Origin: Acidobacteriota bacterium
GTDB taxonomy: Bacteria; Acidobacteriota; Terriglobia; UBA7540
Direction: 5' to 3'
Assembly: GCA_021817045.1 (NCBI GenBank)
Contig: JAKAWG010000009.1
Location: forward strand, 35,923 to 99,922
Length of the DNA stretch: 64,000 bases
Below, one piece after another: positions 43,244 through 52,279 of the stretch (position 1 is its first letter; each line of letters opens with the position of its first letter). The notes beneath the pieces are model-generated. The model made no database searches. It was not told the DNA's origin and saw nothing but the letters and a program-made list of their open reading frames with translations. The translations under genes were made by a program, and so were the position numbers.

Positions 43244-43897
43244 TCACACGGCAGGGAAGAGCGGCAGAAGCCATTGTTGAACTGGGCGAAAAGAGCGGCG
43301 GTGTTCGGGGCAGGGGCCGTTCCGGCGGAGGGCGTCAAGATGGCCGGCCGTGCCGTAGCCCTTATTCTGTGCCAGCCGGTAATGCGGATAGACGCGGTCG
43401 AGTTCGGTCAGGTGTGCGTCGCGCGCGACCTTGGCCAGAATGGAGGCTGCCGCGATAGAAACCGAACGGGCGTCGCCGTGAATCAGGGGACGGTGTGGAA
43501 TGGAGCCCTGGCGCAGCGGCATGGCGTCAGTCAGGGCGTAATCAGGCGCGGGAGAGAGGCCGCCCAGAGCCCGGAGCATAGCTTGGCGGGAAGCTTCGTA
43601 GACGTTGAGCGCGTCCACTTCCTCCGTACTGACGGCAACGACGCAGAAGCTCACCGCCTTGCGGCGAATTTCCGTATCCAGTTCCTCGCGCCGCCCGGCG
43701 GAAAGCTTTTTCGAATCGTCTAGGCCGTGGATGGAAGTAGACGGGGCCAGGATGACGGCGGCGGCGTAAAGCGGCCCGAGCCACGCGCCGCGCCCAGCCT
43801 CGTCACAGCCAGCCACATACTGCCAGCCGCGGCGGAAGGCTTCCTGCTCATGCCGCCAGGTGCAGCACAATAATTTGGCGTCCCGCGCGCGAGGCAT
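43244..43897 (-). CDS. rnhB: Ribonuclease HII
   Basis: 217 residues. It nicks RNA of RNA-DNA hybrids and starts removal of misincorporated ribonucleotides. Catalytic carboxylates appear in VAGCDEAGRG (Asp, Glu), in YALTDAMPL and in the downstream HGDARSVSIAAASILAKVAR. The usual GRGPLAGPV is here GRGAWLGPL, an uncommon variant next to the active-site DEAGRG. It ends the ffh-rplS operon, 103 bases after rplS. ATG at 43897 is preferred over TTG at 43903. Confidence 0.95.
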   Translation of the reverse strand: MPRARDAKLLCCTWRHEQEAFRRGWQYVAGCDEAGRGAWLGPLYAAAVILAPSTSIHGLDDSKKLSAGRREELDTEIRRKAVSFCVVAVSTEEVDALNVYEASRQAMLRALGGLSPAPDYALTDAMPLRQGSIPHRPLIHGDARSVSIAAASILAKVARDAHLTELDRVYPHYRLAQNKGYGTAGHLDALRRNGPCPEHRRSFRPVQQWLLPLFPAV

Positions 43898-43999
43898 AGA
43901 CAATAGCAGCGGAAATTTAGGAGAGAGTCAAAAGCCGATCACCCCAGAGGCCGCAGAGGTCTTTGTCTGTGGCCTTTGTGTTCTTTGTGGTAATTCACT

Positions 44000-44350
44000 T
44001 TACCCTTGCGTTCGGGTTTCGCGAATACGTGCGGCGCGCCCTTTGAGGTTGCGCAGGTAGTACAGCTTGGCGCGGCGAACGCGGCCCGCGCGCCTGACTT
44101 CAATTTTGTCGATGACGGGCGAGTGCAGCGGGAAGATGCGCTCCACGCCCTGTCCGAACGAGATCTTTCGCACGGTGAAGGTGGCGTTGATGCCGCCACG
44201 CCGGATGCGAATCACAGTACCCTCGAACGCCTGAATACGCTCCTTGTCACCCTCTTTGATCTTAACGTGAACCCGCACCGTGTCACCGGCGCGAAACGAC
44301 GGGAGGTCCGTCCGCAACTGTTCTTGCTCAAATTTCTGAATCAATGACAT
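44000..44350 (-). CDS. rplS: 50S ribosomal protein L19
   Basis: 116 residues, normal length. Sequence landmarks: [59 protein letters not shown] and [20 protein letters not shown]. It sits at the interface of the 50S and 30S subunits. The ATG at 44350 follows AAGGAAAGGA; a longer in-frame extension reads into trmD. The rimM-trmD-rplS order is conserved across bacteria. Confidence 0.97.
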   Translation of the reverse strand: MSLIQKFEQEQLRTDLPSFRAGDTVRVHVKIKEGDKERIQAFEGTVIRIRRGGINATFTVRKISFGQGVERIFPLHSPVIDKIEVRRAGRVRRAKLYYLRNLKGRAARIRETRTQG

Positions 44351-44375
44351 GGTGATGATCCTTTCCTTAAGAAAG

Positions 44376-45188
44376 TCAACCGGTGGCGCGACGTTTTGGG
44401 GTTTTCTGGTATTCGCAACAGGCACGCCCATTGTCGGACAGCGGCGCGACCTTCTGATCCACGCTGGCGCCAACGTCTGATTCGGCAATTAATTCGGGCC
44501 GCCTTCGCCGCGTCTTTTCTATCGCCTGCTGGCGTCTCCAGGCAAGAATGCGCCCATGATCTCCCGAGAGCAATATCTCCGGCACACGCAACCCGCGAAA
44601 TTCGGCCGGGCGCGTATACTGCGGAAAATCCAGCAGGCGGGAGTCTTCGCCAGTTCCGTGGGTGGCAACTGAGAAAGACTCCGCGACGCTGGATTCTTCA
44701 TTGCCTAGGACTCCCGGCAGTAAGCGGGTGACTGCTTCCATCACCACCACCGCCGCCGCCTCGCCGCCGCTGAGCACGTAGTCTCCCACGGAAATCTCAT
44801 CTGTGGCAAGGTGCATGGCCACCCGCTCATCCACTCCCTCATAACGCCCGCAGAGCAAGACCAGCCGCCGCTCGATGCTCATCTCTTCCGCAAGGCGCTG
44901 GCTAAGGACCCGGCCTTGCGGCGTAAGCAGTAGGATGCGAAGCTCGTCGCCGGGCGAAGTAGCTTGAACGGCTTCGACGGCGCGAAAAATGGGCTCCGGT
45001 TTGAACACCATGCCGGGTCCGCCTCCGAAAGGCCGATCGTCTACGGAGCGGTGTGCGTCATCCGTGAAGTCGCGCAGGTTGTGGAGGCGTACTTCGACCT
45101 GGTTTGCCCCGATCGCCCGCTTCATCAGTCCACACCCTAAAGCGCCGGAGAAGAACTCCGGGAAGATGGTGATGACGTCAAAAATCAT
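44376..45188 (-). CDS. trmD: tRNA (guanine-37-N1) methyltransferase
   Basis: 270 residues. It methylates G37 next to the anticodon of tRNAs reading CNN codons, preventing frameshifts. The trefoil-knot SAM site is visible: [58 protein letters not shown], and [13 protein letters not shown] with the catalytic aspartate. [20 protein letters not shown] and [12 protein letters not shown] mark the C-terminal domain. The last ~30 residues are a basic extension. An in-frame ATG three codons upstream is also possible. Confidence 0.97.
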   Translation of the reverse strand: MIFDVITIFPEFFSGALGCGLMKRAIGANQVEVRLHNLRDFTDDAHRSVDDRPFGGGPGMVFKPEPIFRAVEAVQATSPGDELRILLLTPQGRVLSQRLAEEMSIERRLVLLCGRYEGVDERVAMHLATDEISVGDYVLSGGEAAAVVVMEAVTRLLPGVLGNEESSVAESFSVATHGTGEDSRLLDFPQYTRPAEFRGLRVPEILLSGDHGRILAWRRQQAIEKTRRRRPELIAESDVGASVDQKVAPLSDNGRACCEYQKTPKRRATG

Positions 45189-45221
45189 AATGGCCACAGC
45201 CAGGCGGCAGTCACGGCGCCG

Positions 45222-45821
45222 TCATTTTTTCGCGCTGGTGTTCAATTCAAGCAAGTCTTCCGGGGGATCGATCACAATCTCCTTGCCCGCGGTATCCACA
45301 CTTTTGCAGATCTCCTGCGCGAAGGGGACCAGAATTTCCTCGCAACCTGGGAGCGTGCTGGCGATGTGGAGCAAGGCCACGCCGGCGGTCGGCTCAACGG
45401 CTGTCACGATTCCCACTTCCTTTTCCGCGCCGTCCATCTGCGCGACCACCCGGCATCCGTACAGTTCCGACCAGTAGTACGAATGTCCGGGCAGGGCGAC
45501 TCGCTCTCGAACCGGGACCAACACATAGAATCCTCGCAAGCGTTCGGCCGCGTCCATCGCGCTGATCCCGGAGAATTTCAGGACGATTCGGCCCTTGTGC
45601 GGCCAGGAGTATTCGAGCGCATATTCGCGCGGCCTCTGGCCTGGCTCCTCGACGTATACGTGTCCGAGCCCACGAAAGCGGTATGGGAAATCCGTCAGGA
45701 GCTCCGCCAAGACTTCGCCGCGTCGGCCTTGAGGCCTCAAGATGCGCGCGATGGCAAGAAACCCTGCAGCTTCCTTTTCCTCGGGCGATTCGCCCGGCTT
45801 TGACGATGGGTCCTTGCGCAT
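45222..45821 (-). CDS. rimM: 16S rRNA processing protein RimM
   Basis: 199 residues. It helps mature the 30S head. The N-terminal RimM domain begins LAIARILRPQGRRGEVLAEL, with LKFSGISAMDAAERLRGFYV; the PRC-barrel domain starts near YYWSELYGCRVV and continues GIVTAVEPTAGVALLHI to EIVIDPPEDLLEL. An acidic N-terminal tail of about 20 residues is extra. It lies between khpA and trmD in the standard order. Confidence 0.94.
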   Translation of the reverse strand: MRKDPSSKPGESPEEKEAAGFLAIARILRPQGRRGEVLAELLTDFPYRFRGLGHVYVEEPGQRPREYALEYSWPHKGRIVLKFSGISAMDAAERLRGFYVLVPVRERVALPGHSYYWSELYGCRVVAQMDGAEKEVGIVTAVEPTAGVALLHIASTLPGCEEILVPFAQEICKSVDTAGKEIVIDPPEDLLELNTSAKK

Positions 45822-45876
45822 GGCCGGCTATTCGCTTTCCCGGATCTGGGAACCAGCGAGCCCGAGCGAGAGCATC

Positions 45877-46107
45877 TTATTCCAGGATTTCCAGCGTGAA
45901 CCGCTTTTTGAGCTTCATTCCCGCGGCCCCGAGAATGGTGCGGATGGAACGCGCTGTGCGGCCCTGTTTGCCGATGACCTTCCCAAGGTCGGAGGGGTGA
46001 ACCCGAAGCTCAAGCACGGTGACCTGTTCACCCTCGACTGTCCGGACCTGAACTTCTTCCGGATTATCCACAAGCGCCTTGGCGATCGCCTCGATCAGCT
46101 CTTTCAC
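45877..46107 (-). CDS. khpA: KH-domain RNA-binding protein KhpA
   Basis: 76 residues, a single type II KH domain with the RNA-contacting GxxG loop in [18 protein letters not shown]. It is the YlqC/KhpA protein found between rpsP and rimM in many bacteria, where it pairs with KhpB and binds RNA. Partner gene not in the window. Confidence 0.95.
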   Translation of the reverse strand: MKELIEAIAKALVDNPEEVQVRTVEGEQVTVLELRVHPSDLGKVIGKQGRTARSIRTILGAAGMKLKKRFTLEILE

Positions 46108-46218
46108 GTGTGCCTCCCTGCAGCCGAAATATCCGGAATCGTTGAGTGTGAAAAGAGCCTGTCAGGAATCCTGCCCACCGGGACCGCCCCGACCGATGAA
46201 GTTTGCCTTGCTCGCGCC

Positions 46219-46473
46219 TCAGATGGAAACGGCGGCTGATTCGGGCGCGCCCTTGAGCAAGCTGCGTACGGTATCGGAAGGTTGTGCGCCTGCTTTCATC
46301 CAGTAGGCGACCCGGTCGCGGTTGAGCACCAACTCCGGCGGCTCGCGGCGTGGGTTATACAAGCCCACAATTTCCACGAACCGGCCGTCGCGCGCCCTTT
46401 GCTTGTCGATCACCACGACGCGGTAGCTAACCTTCTTTCTGGTCCCAGCCCTGGCTAAGCGTATACTTAACAA
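46219..46473 (-). CDS. rpsP: 30S ribosomal protein S16
   Basis: 84 residues: LSIRLARAGTRKKVSYRVVV, DKQRARDGRFVEIVGLYNP, LVLNRDRVAYWMKAGAQPSD. Normal family length is reached only if translation starts at TTG (46471-46473), which follows AAGGGGG; the in-frame ATG codons lie over 30 residues upstream and would add sequence foreign to S16. It sits between ffh and khpA, as in many genomes. Confidence 0.93.
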   Translation of the reverse strand: MLSIRLARAGTRKKVSYRVVVIDKQRARDGRFVEIVGLYNPRREPPELVLNRDRVAYWMKAGAQPSDTVRSLLKGAPESAAVSI

Positions 46474-46617
46474 ACGACCCCCTTGTTGAAAACTACTAGA
46501 ATTTAAGATGCTTGAGCGACCCTTTTCGTAAGCCGCCAGCGACGTTTCATTTAATACTCGGCCCTCGGCGTCCATCCCGGTCAGGGAGCCCACCGCATCG
46601 AGTCATTCGAAGGTCGC

Positions 46618-47979
46618 TCACGACGGCTTCACCTGCCGGATAAGGTTCGGCGAGCCCTGCAGGCGGCTCATTTGCCGGCCAAAGAAGCTTTGGCTCATCG
46701 TTTTCATCATCTTGCGGGCCTGGACGTACTGCCTCAGCAACTGATTCACTTCCTGCACCGTGGTGCCACTGCCGCGCGCGATGCGCTTGCGCCGCCGCCC
46801 GTTGATGATCTCGTGGTTCAGACGCTCCTGAATGGTCATGGAGTTGATAATCGCGTCAAGCCGGACCAACTCTTTTTCATTCACGTTGGCTTTCCCGGCG
46901 TCCTTGAACATTCCCATCTTGGGAAGCATGCCGAGCATCTGTTCCAGCGGGCCTAACTTGCGAACTTGGCGCAGTTGATCTTGAAAGTCGGCCAGCGAGA
47001 AGCTGTCGGTCCGCAACTTCTGGTGAACTTCAAGGGCTTTCTTCTGGTCGATCGTCTCCTCGGCCCTCTCGATCAACGAGAGCACGTCGCCCATTCCGAG
47101 GATCCGAGAGACGATGCGGTCGGGATGGAAAACCTCGATTGCGTCGTACTTTTCGCCCGTGCCAATAAACTTGATAGGCTGGCCGGTGACGTAGTGAATG
47201 GAAAGCGCGGCGCCGCCTCGGGAATCACCGTCAAGTTTTGTAAGGATGACGCCGGAAGTACCCAGGCGCTCGTGAAATTCCTGCGCGCTGCGCACAGCAT
47301 CTTGACCCATCATGGCATCTGCGACCAGCAGAATCTCGCTCGGGCGCAGTTTAAGTTGGAGCTCGGCAACCTCCTGCATAAGCTGCTCGTCGATGTGCAG
47401 CCGGCCAGCGGTGTCCACGATGAGGATGTCGTGCCCGCGGTCCGCAGCGTCCTTGCGCGCCGCCAGAGCCAACTCCAGCGGAGACGCGATGCCGTCTCCT
47501 GGAAAACACGCGATTCCAATTTGTTTGGAGATCACCGCCAGTTGCTCGCGGGCCGCTGGCCGGTAAACGTCTGTCGAGACGAGCATCGGGCGCCGCTTCT
47601 TCTTGCTCAGCCAGAGCGCCAGCTTACCGGACGTTGTCGTCTTGCCAGACCCTTGCAAACCCACCATCAGAAAAATGGTGGGATAGTCCTTGGAGTATGT
47701 GAGGAGAGACTCCTTGCGGCCGAGAACTTCGACGAGCTCATCGCGAACGATGCGGATGATTTCTTGTTCCGGGGTCAGACTCGGGTGCGCGTTCTGGCTC
47801 AACGCCTTCACCCGAACCCGCTCCAGCAACTCTTTGACCACCTTGAAATTGACATCGGCTTCGAGCAGGGCCAGCCGTACCTCGCGCAGGGCTTCGTCCA
47901 CCGTTTGCTCGTTCAGGATCCCTTGCAGGCGGAGAGATTTGAAAACGCTCTGGAATTTATCCTGTAAGGCGTCAAACAT
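46618..47979 (-). CDS. ffh: Signal recognition particle protein Ffh
   Basis: 453 residues. The N domain (ALLEADVNFKVVKELLERV) and GTPase G domain with GLQGSGKTTTSGKLA, DTAGRLHIDEQLM and TKLDGDSRGGAALS are complete. The M domain carries the methionine-rich signal-sequence groove (LEQMLGMLPKMGMF) and RNA-binding RRRKRIARGSGTTVQEVNQL. It targets nascent membrane proteins together with 4.5S RNA and FtsY. First gene of the seven-gene translation and targeting operon on the minus strand. Confidence 0.97.
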   Translation of the reverse strand: MFDALQDKFQSVFKSLRLQGILNEQTVDEALREVRLALLEADVNFKVVKELLERVRVKALSQNAHPSLTPEQEIIRIVRDELVEVLGRKESLLTYSKDYPTIFLMVGLQGSGKTTTSGKLALWLSKKKRRPMLVSTDVYRPAAREQLAVISKQIGIACFPGDGIASPLELALAARKDAADRGHDILIVDTAGRLHIDEQLMQEVAELQLKLRPSEILLVADAMMGQDAVRSAQEFHERLGTSGVILTKLDGDSRGGAALSIHYVTGQPIKFIGTGEKYDAIEVFHPDRIVSRILGMGDVLSLIERAEETIDQKKALEVHQKLRTDSFSLADFQDQLRQVRKLGPLEQMLGMLPKMGMFKDAGKANVNEKELVRLDAIINSMTIQERLNHEIINGRRRKRIARGSGTTVQEVNQLLRQYVQARKMMKTMSQSFFGRQMSRLQGSPNLIRQVKPS

Positions 47980-48198
47980 TGTTGTTGAAAGTCCGGAAAG
48001 CTAAAGCCACTACCGGCTAGCCGCGCGCTTCACCGGCGGGCAATTGCCGCGGGGACGGCGGTGTTACAGGCAAGCCGAACCTGTCTTGCAGCCTTCATTT
48101 TATGGGGTGGGCGCGGATAAGTCAAACAACGCGACGTGCCGCAAAGCGGCGTGCGCTGGTCGAGGAGAAAAGTGATGGCGTCGAGCAGGCGCCAGGCA

Positions 48199-49182
48199 TC
48201 ACCTCGCGGGCGTGATCACGATATTTCGAAATGCTACTCGTCCCTCCTCACTGCCTTGAAGGTAAATAGGCCCGGGCAACCCTTCGTGGCTGTCGAGCGC
48301 GCCGCCCGTAATACCCGGAATCTCTCGGCGATCGATGACCGTCCGGCCATCGTGGACCACGGTGACGGTCCGCCCGACGAGCGTAATATCGTAGCTCTGC
48401 CACACGCCGGGTTCGCGGGGCAAAGGCGGATGAGGGGCAAGGAAGCCGTATATCGCGCCGATGCGGCGGTTGGGCGGATCCGAGGCGGAGTTCGTTTCAA
48501 TCTGCACCTCGTAGCGGCCTCGGAGATACACACCGCTGTTGGCCTTGGGTCCGCAGTTAAACTCAACGTGCAACTTGAAGTCCTCGAATTTGGAAGTGGT
48601 GATGAGATCCGAGCCGTTTCCGTTCTTAATGAGCGTGCCGTGTTCGACGCTCCAAATACTCGTTCGAGCCGGATCGGAGAACCTCCAACCGGCAAAATTC
48701 TTTCCGTCAAAGAGCCGGATGGGGTTGCCCCATTTCGGGACATCGTGGCGCTTAAGGGCCGGCGCCCGGCTGCCCGTCCATCGCCAGGATGTCCCGTTCG
48801 CACGAGTTGCCGTGCCCACTATTTGGCTGCCGACTCGCTTCCCCTTGAAAAGCGTGTCACTGTCAAAGCCCTCTTTCCCCTTCGGCGAAAGAAACTCGAT
48901 TTCCCCATGCCGGATTTCAACTTTCTTCAGCGGGGTCGCATGACCGGAAAGTCCGACCATCAAGATGGCTGGCCGGCCTCGCTCCTGCGAAACTTCAATC
49001 CAGGAAGGAAGCGCCCGGGTCGGCGTTTTTATGGTCAAATCCCAGCGCCCCAGGAATGGCTCGATCCCCGTCGCGGCGGGCCGTGACGATTGAGCCCGGC
49101 TGTTTGCCGTTTCGGGAAACAGCCCGCAGGCAAACAGCACCACAATCAACAGAACAAGGCACAGTCTCTTCCGGCTTTCCAT
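48199..49182 (-). CDS. Secreted DUF1080-domain protein (3-keto-disaccharide hydrolase-like)
   Basis: 327 residues. Signal peptide at about 1-30 (LCLVLLIVVLFACGLFPETA). The C-terminal ~190 residues form a DUF1080 laminin-G-like sandwich: IRLFDGKNFAGWRFSDP, WSVEHGTLIKNG, FEDFKLHVEFN, NSGVYLRGRYEVQI, GVWQSYDITLVGRTVTVVHD and GPIYLQGSEEGRVAFRNIVI. Some members cleave 3-ketoglycosides. The middle region (residues 35-130) resembles a small barrel of unknown role. TAAGGAGGTG lies 5-8 bases before the ATG, an excellent ribosome site. Confidence 0.88.
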   Translation of the reverse strand: MESRKRLCLVLLIVVLFACGLFPETANSRAQSSRPAATGIEPFLGRWDLTIKTPTRALPSWIEVSQERGRPAILMVGLSGHATPLKKVEIRHGEIEFLSPKGKEGFDSDTLFKGKRVGSQIVGTATRANGTSWRWTGSRAPALKRHDVPKWGNPIRLFDGKNFAGWRFSDPARTSIWSVEHGTLIKNGNGSDLITTSKFEDFKLHVEFNCGPKANSGVYLRGRYEVQIETNSASDPPNRRIGAIYGFLAPHPPLPREPGVWQSYDITLVGRTVTVVHDGRTVIDRREIPGITGGALDSHEGLPGPIYLQGSEEGRVAFRNIVITPAR

Positions 49183-49279
49183 TTCCACCTCCTTAAAACC
49201 GACGGCGTGAGCGTTTCGCGCGGTCGGAATTGTCAAGAGAAGCTCTTCCTCTATGTTTGCAGCAAGCTGCCGACGTGGA

Positions 49280-50302
49280 CTAGAGCTGCACTCCATTGTT
49301 TTCCAGGTATTTCCGAATTTTGCGCACGGTCGAGAAGATTTCCGGCAAGTGCGCGTAGGCCGCACAACACTTCAGCCAGAGAGAATTGTCGATGGCAGGC
49401 GATCCTGAGATAACCTTGTCAGGCTCGACGTCGTGAGGGATGCCAGACTGGGAACTGACCACCACGTTGTCGCCCAGCGTAAGATGCCCGGCAACGCCCA
49501 CCTGGCCAGCCAGGATCACGTTGCGGCCGAGTTTGGAGCTTCCTGCCAATCCGACCTGCCCACACAAAAGGGTGTTCTCTCCGACGTCGCAACCATGGCC
49601 CACCTGAACGAGGTTATCGACCTTAACGCCCCGCCGAAGCCGCGTCGCGCCTACGCTGGCGCGGTCGATGCATGAATTGGCCTGAATTTCGACTCCGTCT
49701 TCGATCACCACCGTTCCCGGCTGAATAATCTTGTAATAGGAACCGTCAGCCTGGCGCGCAAACCCGAAGCCGTCACCGCCCACGATGACCCCGTTTTGGA
49801 GCACCACGTCGTTTCCGATCGTGACGTCTTCCCGCACCACTGAGTGCGAATGGGCAAAGAACCGGTCGCCGATCCGCGCACCACTGTAAATCATCACGAA
49901 TCCCTTAAGCACGCAATCGTCGCCCAGGACGGCGTCCTCCTCAATGACCACGTAAGGTCCAATCGAGGCATTGTGTCCAATCCTGGCGCTCGGAGCAACG
50001 ACAGCGGTTGGATGCACTCCGGGCTGAGGGCGCACCGGGGGATAAAAAATCTCTAATGCGCGTGCGAAGGCGATGTAAGGGTCCGCGGCCCGCAAAAGCG
50101 GCTGGCCCATGAACTCAACCTTAGAGTCGACAATGACGGCGGCCGCCCGAGTTTGGGCCGCCCGATGCTGATATTTAGGGTTTGAGAGGAACGTCAGATC
50201 GGCGGGCCCGGCTTCTTCGATTCCCGCCACTCCTCTGATTTCAAGATCGGCGGGACCTTCCAATTGACAGCCGATGCGTTTTGCCACCTCGCCTAGTTTC
50301 AT
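49280..50302 (-). CDS. lpxD: UDP-3-O-acylglucosamine N-acyltransferase
   Basis: 340 residues. Third step of lipid A synthesis: transfer of a 3-hydroxyacyl chain from ACP to the amino group of UDP-3-O-acylglucosamine. An N-terminal uridine-binding domain (LTFLSNPKYQHRAAQTRAAA) leads into a left-handed beta-helix of hexapeptide repeats (IGHNASIGPYVVIEEDAVLG, VQVGHGCDVGENTLLCGQVG), then a C-terminal helix (LPEIFSTVRKIRKYLE). The active-site histidine lies in NLVQVGHGCDVG. GAGAGG precedes the ATG at 50302. Confidence 0.95.
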   Translation of the reverse strand: MKLGEVAKRIGCQLEGPADLEIRGVAGIEEAGPADLTFLSNPKYQHRAAQTRAAAVIVDSKVEFMGQPLLRAADPYIAFARALEIFYPPVRPQPGVHPTAVVAPSARIGHNASIGPYVVIEEDAVLGDDCVLKGFVMIYSGARIGDRFFAHSHSVVREDVTIGNDVVLQNGVIVGGDGFGFARQADGSYYKIIQPGTVVIEDGVEIQANSCIDRASVGATRLRRGVKVDNLVQVGHGCDVGENTLLCGQVGLAGSSKLGRNVILAGQVGVAGHLTLGDNVVVSSQSGIPHDVEPDKVISGSPAIDNSLWLKCCAAYAHLPEIFSTVRKIRKYLENNGVQL

Positions 50303-50351
50303 GGTGCGCCTCTCGTTTGCCGATAAATTTAGCAGGCCGCGGAAAAACCGT

Positions 50352-50421
50352 GTAGCGGCGGCTTTATGCCGCCACCCGGTGTTGAAAGCACCGGGCGAAT
50401 GGCGATGTAAAATCGCCGCTA
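50352..50421. repeat. GTAGCG...CGCTAC palindromic repeat with three hairpins
   Basis: Outer GTAGCG/CGCTAC encloses GGCGGC-ttat-GCCGCC, CCCGGTG/CACCGGG and GGCGAT/ATCGCC stems. It lies between lpxD and the divergent LuxR-type gene. Confidence 0.75.
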
Positions 50422-50464
50422 CGCCTCTCCGATTGCATTTTGCCGCAGCCTGGTCAAAATTACG

Positions 50465-51187
50465 ATGAAGCCAGAGCGCAACTCGAAAAAGAAGATTAGC
50501 ATTCTGGTCGTGGATGCGGAAGCGATCTCGCGTCTCGGCCTGTCCCGTTTGCTTGATGCGCAGGAGGACTTGCGGGTCGCCGGAGAAGCGGAGAGCGCTA
50601 CGCAGGCTCTTCACCTCGCCCGACAGGTGAAGCCGAACCTGATTTTCGTGCAAGCGGAACTTCTGGGTGATGATGCATCCGATTGGCTGTTACGTTTGCG
50701 CGAATCGTCCGCGGGCTGCCGGGTGGTGGTGACGTCCGGGGCACTGGGGGAGATCGACGCGCTGAAATACGTTCGGGCGGGGGCCGCAGGCGTAATTCCG
50801 AAGTCCATCGGTCCCGAGCTATGGGTAAAGTGCGCCCGCAAGGTGATGGAGAATGAGGTTTGGCTGCCGAAACGCGAAGTCGCGCGGATGGCGCGCTTTC
50901 TCGAGTCCGTGCCCACTTCACTGCCGCGCCCCGCCGATACGCTCACCCGGCGCGAAAAGATGATTGTCAGCTACCTGATGCAGGGTTGGCGCAACCGCGA
51001 AATCGCTCAGCACCTTTCCATCAGCGAACAGACGGTCAAGAACCACCTGCGGGCCGTTTACGACAAGGTTGGGGTTTCTGATCGCCTGGAACTGGCGCTC
51101 TATGTCATCTACCAACGTCTGGAACTACCCGCCGTCACCCATAACGCGGTCGATTCAGACGAGAAAGTGACGTCGTTGAGCCATTAG
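50465..51187 (+). CDS. LuxR/NarL-type response regulator with an atypical receiver
   Basis: 240 residues. The receiver (about 10-130) starts ISILVVDAEAISRLGLSRLL. At the position of the phosphoacceptor aspartate the sequence is PNLIFVQAELLG, so Gln63 stands where aspartate is expected; the lysine in GVIPKSIGPE is kept. The output domain is an ordinary LuxR helix-turn-helix: LTRREKMIVSYLMQGWRNRE, IAQHLSISEQTVKNHLRAVY. It probably binds DNA as a dimer without normal phosphorylation. No kinase gene is next to it. The start at 50465 has no strong ribosome site. Confidence 0.9.
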   Translation: MKPERNSKKKISILVVDAEAISRLGLSRLLDAQEDLRVAGEAESATQALHLARQVKPNLIFVQAELLGDDASDWLLRLRESSAGCRVVVTSGALGEIDALKYVRAGAAGVIPKSIGPELWVKCARKVMENEVWLPKREVARMARFLESVPTSLPRPADTLTRREKMIVSYLMQGWRNREIAQHLSISEQTVKNHLRAVYDKVGVSDRLELALYVIYQRLELPAVTHNAVDSDEKVTSLSH

Positions 51188-51257
51188 TCCGGCTTCCGAT
51201 ACGTGACCACTCATGTCGCTCGTCATAGCAGCCGGAATCCCGTGCCTGCGTGATGAG

Positions 51258-52223
51258 TTAACCTTCAGCCACGAAAGTTGCCAGCCGTCGCAACCGCTCG
51301 CGGCGGCGACGCAACAGTTCCTCGTGGGAAAGGGCATCAAGCTCCTTGAGGCTCGAGCAGATGGCGGACCGCAACGCAGCGCCCGCTGCAGACGGGTCCG
51401 CCTGCGCTCCGCCAGCGGGCTCGGGGACGAGCTCGTCCACCATTCCGAAGCGGTGAAGGTCTTCGGCTGTCAGTTTCAGAATGCGCGCCGCTTCTTCTTT
51501 GTGGTCCCAATCCCTCCACAGGATCGACGAGCAGCTTTCCGGAGCGATCACCGAATAGACGGCGTTGCTCATCATGATGATTTTGTCGCCTACGGCGACG
51601 GCGAGCGCTCCGCCGCTGCCGCCTTCGCCATGGATCACCACGAGAATAGGCGTGGCCAGCTTGGGAATCTCCTTCAAGTTGCCAGCGATGGCTTCGGCTT
51701 GGCCGCGCTCCTCCGCGCCAATGCCAGGGTAGGCACCTGGGGTATCCACGAAACTGATGACGGGAAGCGCGAACTTTTCCGCGAGGCGCATCAAACGCAG
51801 CGCCTTTCGGTAGCCTTCCGGCTTGGGCATACCGAAATTGCGCGCCACTTTCTGCTTGGTATCACGCCCCTTTTGCTGGCCCACGATGGCTACGGGGCGT
51901 CCCTCGAACCGCGCAAGCCCGCATACCATAGCATGGTCATCACCAAATCGGCGGTCGCCATGCAGTTCCGTGAACTCGGTAAACAGCATCCCGACGTAGT
52001 CGAGCGTATAAGGCCGTTGAGGATGGCGGGCTAGAAGAACGCGGTTCCAGGCTTCATTGGCCTCGGATGGTTGCGCGGCGCCGTTGCGCAGAGCTTCCAA
52101 TTGGAAGCGAAGACGCTCAATCTCCTCCCGACTGGCAGCGGACGCGGCAACCTGCTCAAGCTCGGCAATCTGCCGTTCGATGTCGCGGATCTCTTGGGAT
52201 TCGGTGCGTTGTGGATGCGCCAT
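51258..52223 (-). CDS. accA: Acetyl-CoA carboxylase carboxyltransferase subunit alpha
   Basis: 321 residues. It transfers the carboxyl group from biotin to acetyl-CoA in the first committed step of fatty acid synthesis, as a tetramer with AccD. Signatures: FTEFTELHGDRRFGDDHAMV, VGQQKGRDTKQKVARNFGM, KPEGYRKALRLMRLAEKF, PVISFVDTPGAYPGIGAEER and IHGEGGSGGALAVAVGDKI. Length is normal. It is immediately downstream of dnaE (56 bases), a pairing also seen in E. coli. Confidence 0.96.
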   Translation of the reverse strand: MAHPQRTESQEIRDIERQIAELEQVAASAASREEIERLRFQLEALRNGAAQPSEANEAWNRVLLARHPQRPYTLDYVGMLFTEFTELHGDRRFGDDHAMVCGLARFEGRPVAIVGQQKGRDTKQKVARNFGMPKPEGYRKALRLMRLAEKFALPVISFVDTPGAYPGIGAEERGQAEAIAGNLKEIPKLATPILVVIHGEGGSGGALAVAVGDKIIMMSNAVYSVIAPESCSSILWRDWDHKEEAARILKLTAEDLHRFGMVDELVPEPAGGAQADPSAAGAALRSAICSSLKELDALSHEELLRRRRERLRRLATFVAEG

Positions 52224-52279
52224 AGAAGTTCAGTCGCCGTCTATGTTGGCGGTGCTCTCCGCCAGACTTACGTCTCTCC

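Noticed and set aside
43085..43723. Plus-strand open frame across the rnhB region
   Set aside because: Shadow of RNase HII, which carries all catalytic motifs on the other strand.
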